Below, piece by piece: positions 1 to 5,625 of a stretch of 8,002 nucleotides of DNA. This DNA is from JBEKZQ01 sp049509675 (GTDB lineage: Bacteria; Planctomycetota; Planctomycetia; Pirellulales; Thermoguttaceae). The stretch is from the NCBI GenBank assembly GCA_049509675.1, contig JBEKZQ010000295.1, forward strand, positions 1-8,002. Direction: 5' to 3'. The notes under the pieces were generated by a model. The model was given only the letters and a program-made list of their open reading frames with translations, searched no databases and was not told the origin of the DNA. The position numbers and the translations under genes were made by a program. The stretch's first letter is position 1. Every line of letters begins with the position of its first letter.

Positions 1-136
1 AGGGTGGGTCAAGGTCGCGCAACATTATGGTGGGGCTCGCAAACCGACGAAACTCTGCTCCGCACCCGGTAAACGAATCAGACCGGCGGCAAGCGACCGA
101 AGCCCCACCAGTACAACGGTTTCCTCGACCCACCCT
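1..136. repeat. Nested palindromic element (MITE/REP-like)
   Basis: The outer arms are bases 1-14 (AGGGTGGGTCAAGG) and 123-136, whose complement AGGGTGGGTCGAGG differs at one position. An inner pair, TGGTGGGGCT at 28-37 and AGCCCCACCA at 101-110, pairs perfectly, and a small third stem (CCGGT 66-70 with ACCGG 82-86) sits inside. The whole could fold as a cruciform or long hairpin. No protein-coding potential is apparent. The 14-base right arm recurs exactly at 7784-7797. The left end coincides with the window edge, so a target-site duplication cannot be judged. That it is a small non-autonomous mobile or REP-type element is inference. Confidence 0.55.
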
Positions 137-181
137 ACATTTTTGTGAATAATCCGGGTTGGCGCGGTTGCCAGGGGGAAC

Positions 182-1474
182 TCAGGGCTTTGCCCCCACG
201 CAGAACACCTGCTTGGCGCCCACGAGGTACAGGCAATCGTCGGCCACGGCCGGCGAGGGATGGTTCGAATCGCCCAGGTCGTTGACGGCCAGGATCTTGA
301 ACTTCTCGCCCGATTGAATCACGAAGCTCTTGCCGGCGTTGGCGAAGTAGATGCGGCCGTTGGGATCGGCCACGGGGCTGGCCCAAGTGGTGCCCAACCC
401 TTCCAGCCGCAGGGCCTGGACCGGCTTGCCATCGGCCATGCCGAACGACTTCAACACGCCGGCCGAGGAGAGGCGATAGATGAACTTGTCGACGATGACG
501 GGTGAAGACAGGTCGCCGGACACGCCGGAGGCGGTCCAGCGGACGTGGGTCTTGGACACGTCGCCGCTGCCGTCGACGGCCACGGCCCGCAGCGCGCTGC
601 CGCGTCCGCTGTCGAAACAGGCAATGCCCGACGCATAGGCCGCCGAGGCAGATTCGCCGCCGCCACTACACCACCACAGCCGCTTGCCATCGCGGGGATC
701 CAGGGCCTGAAGGCCTTGGGGCGACGTGTCCATGCCGCCGGCGAGCACGAGCAATTGCCGTCTGCCGCCCGCCGAAATGAGCACGGGCGTGCTGTGGCCG
801 AAGCTGGTCCCCGGCAGCGGGGCCCGCCAGCGTTCCTTGCCCGACTGCTTGTCGTAGGCCACCAGCGCCGAGTCGCTGGCCACGGTCATGGGGCAGAACA
901 TGAGCAGGTTTTCGCCGTCCAGGATCGGGCTGCTGCCCACGGTGACGTCGAAGGTGTAGGGGATGATCGCCTTGTGCCAGAGCAGTTTGCCGTCGAAGTC
1001 CACGGCCGCCAGCATCGCCGAGCCGAAGACGCAGTAGACTCGCCGCCCGTCGGTCGTGGGCGTGGGGCAAGCATAGCCTCCGCCCGGCCCGCTGCGGAAA
1101 TCATTGCGCACCCACGGCCCCGCTGGAACGAGCGTGTCCCACAGCAGCTTCCCGTCCGCGTTGCGATAGCACAAGACGTGCTGTTCGGGAATGACCTTCT
1201 CACGTTCGCGCACCGCCTCGGGCCAACGCACGGTACAGACGAACAAACGACCGCCCGAGACGATCGGGCTGGCGTGCCCTTCGCCGACCAACGCCGATTT
1301 CCAGCGCACGTTCTTCCCGCTTTTCTGGTCCCACTGGACGGGAAGGTTCTTCTGATCGGTGTAGCCCAGTCCGGTCGGACCGCGGAACTGCGGCCAGTCA
1401 TTGCCGCCGCGGGCCGACCGGCCGCCGAGGAGCACAAGCCCGAGGGTAAGCGTCGCGAGAAAGGTGATCCGCAC
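182..1474 (-). CDS. Exported PQQ-like beta-propeller repeat protein
   Basis: 430-residue protein, probably secreted or periplasmic. Residues 1-22 form a signal peptide (MRITFLATLTLGLVLLGG, then RSARG) with no lipobox cysteine. Mature residues 27-35 read WPQFRGPTG, the N-terminal hallmark of PQQ-like propeller proteins abundant in planctomycetes. Blade motifs of the type D/N-x-x-G-K-x-x-W recur near 106-112, 160-166, 208-216 and 259-267, with weaker ones to the C-terminus, consistent with a 7- or 8-bladed propeller. No quinoprotein dehydrogenase catalytic set is recognisable, so a scaffold, binding or outer-membrane-assembly-like role is as likely as an enzyme; the substrate is unknown. The GTG start at 1474 is chosen because GGGAG lies 7 bases upstream and the signal peptide then starts directly. 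An ATG at 1510 and a GTG at 1540 are in frame but lack a ribosome site and would bury the signal sequence. It is separated from the sugar genes by 212 bases with its own candidate promoter. Nine cysteines are notable for an exported protein. Confidence 0.85.
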   Translation of the reverse strand: MRITFLATLTLGLVLLGGRSARGGNDWPQFRGPTGLGYTDQKNLPVQWDQKSGKNVRWKSALVGEGHASPIVSGGRLFVCTVRWPEAVREREKVIPEQHVLCYRNADGKLLWDTLVPAGPWVRNDFRSGPGGGYACPTPTTDGRRVYCVFGSAMLAAVDFDGKLLWHKAIIPYTFDVTVGSSPILDGENLLMFCPMTVASDSALVAYDKQSGKERWRAPLPGTSFGHSTPVLISAGGRRQLLVLAGGMDTSPQGLQALDPRDGKRLWWCSGGGESASAAYASGIACFDSGRGSALRAVAVDGSGDVSKTHVRWTASGVSGDLSSPVIVDKFIYRLSSAGVLKSFGMADGKPVQALRLEGLGTTWASPVADPNGRIYFANAGKSFVIQSGEKFKILAVNDLGDSNHPSPAVADDCLYLVGAKQVFCVGAKP

Positions 1475-1481
1475 GGTGAAA

Positions 1482-1486
1482 CTCCC
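1482..1486 (-). promoter_or_regulatory. Ribosome binding site deciding the GTG start of the PQQ-like gene
   Basis: On the minus strand GGGAG is followed by 7 bases (TTTCACC) and then GTG at 1474. The alternative ATG at 1510 is preceded by CCCATCGCAA with no purine-rich core. This site is the reason the shorter reading frame was chosen. Confidence 0.55.
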
Positions 1487-1552
1487 ACTACCTGCGCCGA
1501 CATTTGCCATTTGCGATGGGCCCGGAACCGATCCAGGCACACAAGGCCATCC

Positions 1553-1581
1553 ATTCTACCACGGCGTCCCTTCCGTGTTTA
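1553..1581 (-). promoter_or_regulatory. Candidate extended -10 promoter for the PQQ-like gene
   Basis: Reading the minus strand, TAAACA (1576-1581, 4 of 6 matches to TTGACA) is followed by 17 bases and TAGAAT (1553-1558, 5 of 6 matches to TATAAT). The TGG just before TAGAAT gives an extended -10 (TGnTAGAAT). Transcription would start near 1545, leaving a leader of about 70 bases before the GTG at 1474. The match is to a sigma70-type consensus, which may not hold exactly in this organism. Confidence 0.35.
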
Positions 1582-1590
1582 GCGCCGTGG
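1559..1590. repeat. 8-bp inverted repeat overlapping the candidate promoter
   Basis: CCACGGCG (1559-1566) and CGCCGTGG (1583-1590) are perfect complements separated by 16 bases. The arms bracket the spacer and -35 box of the candidate PQQ-gene promoter, so the repeat could be an operator. It could equally be an RNA stem at the end of the upstream transcript. There is no direct evidence for either. Confidence 0.35.
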
Positions 1591-1609
1591 TTCGGCGATT
1601 TTCAAACAA

Positions 1610-1648
1610 CCCCTCACCCCCGACCCCTCTCCCGCAAGGGGAGAGGGG
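1610..1648. repeat. CCCTCTCCC palindromic repeat, copy 1
   Basis: CCCCTCACCCCCGA (1610-1623) precedes a perfect 10-bp stem, CCCCTCTCCC (1624-1633) with GGGAGAGGGG (1639-1648), and a 5-base loop GCAAG. It belongs to the same family as the two copies at 4825-4861 and 4908-4943. It lies just after the stop of the UroD-like gene on the minus strand. The stem could weakly terminate or stabilise the operon transcript, but only a short broken T-run (TTGTTT) follows, so I call it a repeat and not a terminator. Confidence 0.6.
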
Positions 1649-1686
1649 AGAAAGAACGCCAGCCTCCGGGAATCAAGCAAGTCCAT

Positions 1687-2922
1687 TTAGTATTCGCCGA
1701 ACTCGTAGGCCGCGTCGAACATGGCAAGGATGTTTTCCGGCGGGACATTCGCCTGGATGTTGTGGACCTGATTGAACACGTAGCCGCCGTTGGGGCCGAA
1801 GGTCGCAATCCGCTCCTTGACGTGCCGGCGGATTTCCTCCGGCGTGGCGCGGCCGAGAACGGTTTGGGTATCGCACCCGCCGCCCCAGAAGACCAGTCGG
1901 TCGCCGAACTCGCGCTTCAGCCGGGCCGGGGCCATGTTGGCGGCCGAGGTCTGCACCGGGTTGAGAATGTCGATGCCCGCCTCGATGAAATGCGGCAGCA
2001 GGTGGTAAACCGAACCGCAAGAGTGGAGAAAGACCTTCCAGGCGGTGTTGGCGTGGATCCAGTCGCACAACTTCTTGTAATGCGGCTTGAGCATTTCCGC
2101 CCACAGTTCCGGCCGGATGAACTCGCCCCGCTGCGTGCCGCTGTCGTCGGCGGCAATGCCCCAGGCGAAGCAATAATCGCCCACCGCCTGCTCGACCAGG
2201 CCCAGGCACTTGATCGTCGCCTCGACCGAGCGGTCCATCATCTCGTGGCAGGTCTCCTTTTCGCTCATCAGCATCATCATCCACTCGTTGGGCAGCCCTT
2301 GCGTCACGTTGCTGGCGCGGTCGGTGATCAGGCTGAGGCCCAGGAAACAGACGCCGAACCCCCAACCCAGGATCGCATAGTCGGTGTTCTGGTAGAGCGA
2401 CCGGCCGCATTGGCCGAGCACGTTCAAGTGCTCGTCCGGGATATCGGACACCGGCCGGAACTGCCGGGGGTCGATCCGCGTGCCCCGGTTAAACGACATG
2501 TCGTCGAAATAATAACCGTTCTTCGGCATGCGGAACGAAGTCGGCGATCCGTCGGACGCCAGCAGGACCCAGTCGCCCGCCGCGTCTTCGGCGATCTTCG
2601 TGCCGGGCGGGAACAAAGGCTCCGTGCCGTCGAACAGGCGGCGGGCAATCCACTGGTCGTCCGGGCGGACCGTGCTGAGCAGGACGCTCAGATCCAAGGG
2701 AACCACGTCCACGTGCAGCCGGCGGAGAACTTCGTCTTCGACCACCGCGATCATGAACCGCGGGTCGAGCACTCTTGTGGGAGTCGAGATCCCCAGCTTG
2801 CGTTTCACCTTCTCGTAGGCCACCACCGCAATCCCCGAGGCCTTCGTGCCCCCCAGGTCGATCGGAACGCGGTCGGGAAGCTGATGATTTACCGCTTTTA
2901 GTACCCTTTCGCGCGGCGTCAT
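1687..2922 (-). CDS. Uroporphyrinogen decarboxylase (UroD/MtaA-like) family protein, probable corrinoid-methyltransferase type
   Basis: 411-residue cytoplasmic protein. The start MTPRERVLKAVNHQLPDRVPID (split here: MTPRERVLKAVNH, then QLPDRVPID) is the typical opening of UroD-like proteins that are not HemE, and the arginine-rich active-site stretch of true HemE is absent. FLHSCGS puts H300 and C302 in an H-x-C-G motif, and a further cysteine, C350, lies in FWGGGCDTQ (345-353). This H-x-C...C pattern resembles the zinc site of MtaA/MtbA-type methyltransferases, which use zinc to activate thiols against methyl-corrinoids. The C-terminal segment (GGYVFNQVHNIQ, 379-390, then VPPENILAMFDA) is characteristic of this subfamily. 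Substrate unknown. The ATG at 2922 is preferred because GAGAGG precedes it by 8 bases. An ATG at 2943 overlaps the symporter stop as ATGA and would add seven residues. It follows the symporter closely, suggesting co-expression with sugar uptake. Confidence 0.85.
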   Translation of the reverse strand: MTPRERVLKAVNHQLPDRVPIDLGGTKASGIAVVAYEKVKRKLGISTPTRVLDPRFMIAVVEDEVLRRLHVDVVPLDLSVLLSTVRPDDQWIARRLFDGTEPLFPPGTKIAEDAAGDWVLLASDGSPTSFRMPKNGYYFDDMSFNRGTRIDPRQFRPVSDIPDEHLNVLGQCGRSLYQNTDYAILGWGFGVCFLGLSLITDRASNVTQGLPNEWMMMLMSEKETCHEMMDRSVEATIKCLGLVEQAVGDYCFAWGIAADDSGTQRGEFIRPELWAEMLKPHYKKLCDWIHANTAWKVFLHSCGSVYHLLPHFIEAGIDILNPVQTSAANMAPARLKREFGDRLVFWGGGCDTQTVLGRATPEEIRRHVKERIATFGPNGGYVFNQVHNIQANVPPENILAMFDAAYEFGEY

Positions 2923-2930
2923 GGGCGTAA

Positions 2931-2936
2931 CCTCTC
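2931..2936 (-). promoter_or_regulatory. Ribosome binding site deciding the start of the UroD-like gene
   Basis: GAGAGG on the minus strand sits 8 bases before the ATG at 2922. It lies inside the 7-codon extension that would be added by the upstream ATG at 2943, so the 2922 start is favoured. Confidence 0.55.
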
Positions 2937-2939
2937 GGC

Positions 2940-4787
2940 TCATCCGCGGAAGTACAGATATGCCCCGAGAATCGCCGCCAACACGACGGCCGAGGCGAGC
3001 ACCTCGCGCCAGTCCCAACTCTGCCACGTTGCACGGCGGTCCTCTTCGCTCGCGGTGCCGAACGTGAGCCCCTGGATGCGGGCGTACTGCGGCGGCCGCG
3101 TCATGCAACTCACCACAACCATCACCACTGCGGAAATGATCGTGATCAGCACGCTGAAATACTGGAAATTGATGTTGCTGACGATCCACAACAGCGATGG
3201 CGGCTCATAGAGATTCTGCACCCAGGGGGGAAACTTCCCCAGCCCCAGGGTGACCGGCGTATCGACCAGCATACGGAACAAGCCGACCACGAAGCCCACC
3301 AACATGGCCCACAGACACCCCTTGGCATTGAGGCGGCGGAAGAACACGCCGAAGAAGAACACCACGAAGATGGGCGGCGCAAGGTAGCCCTGGATCTTTT
3401 GCAGGTACTCGTATAAGCTGTCGGCCCCCTCGACCACCGGGATCCATGCCAGGGCGATGAGCACCATGACGGCCGTCGCGATGCGGCCCATCCGCACCAG
3501 TTGGTGCTGCGTGGCCTGCGGCCGCCATTTCTCGTACAGGTCCACAGTGAAGAGCGTGGAACAGGCGTTGAAGACCCCCGCCAGCGAGCCCATCAAGGCC
3601 GAGAGCAGTCCGGCCACCACGATGCCGCGCAAGCCCACCGGCAGCAGGTGTTTGACCATCAGCGGGAATGCTCGCTGCGCCCCCTGCGGAATCAGGTGGC
3701 CGTCGGCGGTGAACAACTCGGCCTGCAGGCCGGGCACCTTGCCGCTCTTGGCCAAGGCGAAGCAGATCAAACCGGGAATGATGAACAGGTACACGGGAAA
3801 CAGTTTCAGGAAGCCGGCGAAGATGCTGCCGCGGCGTGCGATCTGCTGATTGGGGGCCCCCAAGGCCCGTTGCACGATGTACTGATCGGTACACCAGTAC
3901 CACAGTCCGATGACCGGTGCGCAGATGGCCATGCCCAACCAGGGGAAGTTGCTGTTGAAGTACCATGCCTCGCGGACGATCCGGCCGGCCGCGTCCTTCT
4001 CCAACACGGGCGCCCAGGTCCCCTGTACGCCGGCCGGCAGCAGCGGCTTCCACAGATTGAACATGTCGGAGCCGCAGATCTGCCGCAGCTCCTGCCAGCC
4101 GCCCAATTGGATCAGGCCGTACACGGTCAGCAAGCTCGATCCGGTGATGAGCACGATCGTCTGCACGGCATCGTTGTAGGCCACTGCCCGCATGCCGCCC
4201 AACATGGTATACAAGCCGGTCAGAATGATCACCGCGATCGAACCGATCCAGAAGCTGTCGATGGGGGCATGACCGGGAAGGGCGATCTGCACGTCCGGCA
4301 GGAGCGTGGAGAAGACGATTCCACCGGCGAAGATCCCCACGGCAATCTTGGAAACGATGAACGTGATCAGCGATACCACCGAGAGCACGTAGCGCGAGGC
4401 GGGCGAGAACCGCCGCTCCAGGAATTCCGGCATGGTGAACACCAGCGAGCGGGCATAGAAGGGCACGAACACCCACGCCAACATCAGCAGGCACCACGCA
4501 TGCAGTTCGTAATGGGCCATCGCCACGCCGTCTTTCGATCCCGATCCGGCCAGCCCCACCACGTGCTCGGAACCGATGTTGGAGGCGAAGATCGACGCGC
4601 CGATGACCCACCAACCCAGGTTGCGGCCGGCCAGAAAATAGTCGGCCGCCGTATCCTTGCTCTTGCGCACAACCCACCAGGCCACGCCCAACAGAACGCT
4701 GAAGTACAGCGCGATCATCAGCCAATCCAGTGGTTGCAGGGCGGAGCCGGCGGGCGTGGCGGCAAACAGAAGCGGTAGATGGTTCAT
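2940..4787 (-). CDS. Sodium/sugar symporter of the SSS family (SGLT type)
   Basis: 615-residue inner-membrane protein with 14 predicted helices (about 21-40, 59-81, 96-117, 133-159, 179-198, 206-228, 281-300, 322-346, 382-413, 434-453, 467-483, 490-508, 541-562, 595-613), the SGLT layout. It should couple inward sodium flow to sugar uptake. Motifs match SGLT proteins: FASNIGSEHVVGLAGSG (67-83), GGMRAVAYNDAVQT (197-210), WYWCTDQYIVQR (296-307), FNACSTLFTVD (406-416) and YLQKIQGYLAPP (461-472). By my hand alignment, residues for human SGLT1 sugar contacts are kept: N70, H75, E94, Y297, W298, K328, Q463. Sodium-site positions A68, I71 and S401 are kept, but G400 replaces a serine. Co-location with araBD suggests a pentose such as arabinose or ribulose; the actual sugar cannot be read from sequence. 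The ATG at 4787 lacks a clear ribosome site. An in-frame TTG at 4823 is less likely. The stop overlaps an ATG of the UroD-like frame (ATGA). Confidence 0.92.
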   Translation of the reverse strand: MNHLPLLFAATPAGSALQPLDWLMIALYFSVLLGVAWWVVRKSKDTAADYFLAGRNLGWWVIGASIFASNIGSEHVVGLAGSGSKDGVAMAHYELHAWCLLMLAWVFVPFYARSLVFTMPEFLERRFSPASRYVLSVVSLITFIVSKIAVGIFAGGIVFSTLLPDVQIALPGHAPIDSFWIGSIAVIILTGLYTMLGGMRAVAYNDAVQTIVLITGSSLLTVYGLIQLGGWQELRQICGSDMFNLWKPLLPAGVQGTWAPVLEKDAAGRIVREAWYFNSNFPWLGMAICAPVIGLWYWCTDQYIVQRALGAPNQQIARRGSIFAGFLKLFPVYLFIIPGLICFALAKSGKVPGLQAELFTADGHLIPQGAQRAFPLMVKHLLPVGLRGIVVAGLLSALMGSLAGVFNACSTLFTVDLYEKWRPQATQHQLVRMGRIATAVMVLIALAWIPVVEGADSLYEYLQKIQGYLAPPIFVVFFFGVFFRRLNAKGCLWAMLVGFVVGLFRMLVDTPVTLGLGKFPPWVQNLYEPPSLLWIVSNINFQYFSVLITIISAVVMVVVSCMTRPPQYARIQGLTFGTASEEDRRATWQSWDWREVLASAVVLAAILGAYLYFRG

Positions 4788-4824
4788 GAGTCGTGTGGGG
4801 TAAGTGACATGCCGTAAGCGCAAG

Positions 4825-4861
4825 CCCCCCTCTCCCTCCGGGAGAGGGCCGGGGTGAGGGG
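4825..4861. repeat. CCCTCTCCC palindromic repeat, copy 2 (opposite orientation)
   Basis: A perfect 9-bp stem, CCCTCTCCC (4828-4836) with GGGAGAGGG (4840-4848), has a 3-base loop TCC and is followed by CCGGGGTGAGGGG (4849-4861). Its reverse complement has the same layout as copy 1 (CCCCTCACCCCGG, then the stem), so it lies in the opposite orientation. It is upstream of the symporter and contains GGAGGGAGAGG on the coding strand, which mimics a ribosome site ahead of the TTG at 4823. Confidence 0.65.
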
Positions 4862-4907
4862 ATGCTGCGAGAGACAGGCAATAAAGGAAGCCACTCTTTG
4901 TCCTAAC

Positions 4908-4943
4908 TCCCCTCTCCCTAACCCTCTCCCGGAGGGAGAGGGG
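4908..4943. repeat. CCCTCTCCC palindromic repeat, copy 3
   Basis: CCCCTCTCCC (4909-4918) is followed by TAA and a perfect 9-bp stem, CCCTCTCCC (4922-4930) with GGGAGAGGG (4934-4942), loop GGA. Its orientation is that of copy 1 and opposite to copy 2, from which it is separated by 46 bases. Copies 2 and 3 can therefore pair with each other into one long hairpin, a BIME-like arrangement between araD and the symporter gene. No T-tract follows on the minus strand, so it is not called a terminator. Confidence 0.65.
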
Positions 4944-4974
4944 ATCTCGAATCGTCGCTCTTGAAAAAGTTCAG

Positions 4975-5625
4975 TTATTCTTGTCCGTAGCGGTGATGGT
5001 ATCGATCATACCATTTTTCCGCCTCCTCCGACGAGAGCACGGCCGGTTGGCCGATCTGCATGGCAAGATACACGGTCTTGGCAACGTCTTCGGTCATGAC
5101 GGCTGCCTTCAGCGCGCTCCGCGGACACTCGCCCCAGGCAAAAACGCCGTGGTTGCCCAGGAGGATCGCGGGGGCCCGGCCGCGGTGCAGCAAGATCGCC
5201 TGGCCGATGTGCTCGCCCTCGTTGTCCACATAGGGGGCGCAGGGAATCTCGGCCCCGAACTCGTCGGCAATGGCCGTCAGGCACAAGGGAATCGCCCGGC
5301 CCACGGCCGCAAAGGCCGTGGCGTAGTTGCTATGGGTATGGATCACTCCGCCGATCTCGGGTAGATGGCGATACAGGAACAGGTGGTGCGGCAGGTCCAC
5401 GCTGGGCCGCAGGTCGGAACCGATCACGGCGCCGTTTTGCAGGTCCACTTCTACCAGGATCTCGGGCGAGAGCCGCTCATAATCGACCCCCGACGGCTTG
5501 ATGAGCACGCGCTGGCTGGCGCGGTCCAGGCCGCTGGCGTTGACCGAGTGCATGGTCACCAGGCCGGCGGCCGGCAACATCTTGTTGGCATAACATACTT
5601 CTTCGCGGAGCGCGCTGAGGTTCAT
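4975..5625 (-). CDS. araD: L-ribulose-5-phosphate 4-epimerase
   Basis: 216-residue cytoplasmic class II aldolase-fold enzyme that interconverts L-ribulose 5-phosphate and D-xylulose 5-phosphate. Compared by eye with E. coli AraD (231 residues), the zinc ligands are H96 and H98 (IHTHSN) and H159 (GNHGVFAWG). D77 (PSVD), D121 (AIADEF), N29 in the phosphate region, K43-P-S-G (IKPSGVDY) and the C-terminal tyrosine Y213 of RYGQE (matching the catalytic tyrosine in E. coli YYGQ) are all present. The terminal YGQ favours AraD over fuculose-phosphate aldolase relatives. It is shorter because of a deletion between about 132 and 150. One serine of the phosphate-binding PSSD motif is valine (V76). The ATG at 5625 overlaps the araB stop as ATGA and has no strong ribosome site of its own, so translation is probably coupled to araB. 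The AraD-like UlaF/SgbE epimerases are the main alternative, but the neighbouring araB argues for AraD. Confidence 0.93.
   Translation of the reverse strand: MNLSALREEVCYANKMLPAAGLVTMHSVNASGLDRASQRVLIKPSGVDYERLSPEILVEVDLQNGAVIGSDLRPSVDLPHHLFLYRHLPEIGGVIHTHSNYATAFAAVGRAIPLCLTAIADEFGAEIPCAPYVDNEGEHIGQAILLHRGRAPAILLGNHGVFAWGECPRSALKAAVMTEDVAKTVYLAMQIGQPAVLSSEEAEKWYDRYHHRYGQE

Noticed and set aside
1610..1648. Rho-independent terminator after the UroD-like gene
   Set aside because: The hairpin is strong but no proper T-run follows, and the same sequence recurs between araD and the symporter, so it is better described as a dispersed repeat.
1504..2901. 465-codon open frame on the plus strand
   Set aside because: It lies antisense to the UroD-like gene and its upstream gap, has no recognisable domain, and is histidine/arginine/valine-rich as expected from the complement of a GC-rich gene.
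1687..2922. True heme-pathway uroporphyrinogen decarboxylase (HemE)
   Set aside because: The arginine-rich HemE active-site signature is missing and the zinc-like H-x-C...C pattern and C-terminal signature belong to the UroD-like methyltransferase group.
2944..3189. N-terminal extension of the UroD-like frame
   Set aside because: The extra residues are antisense-like low-complexity text read out of frame from the symporter 3' end. The family start MTPRERVLKAVNH and a ribosome site support 2922.
3205..4881. Second long minus-strand frame overlapping the symporter
   Set aside because: An arginine-rich out-of-frame translation of the symporter gene. It carries no membrane segments, whereas the overlapping frame has 14 and clear SSS motifs.
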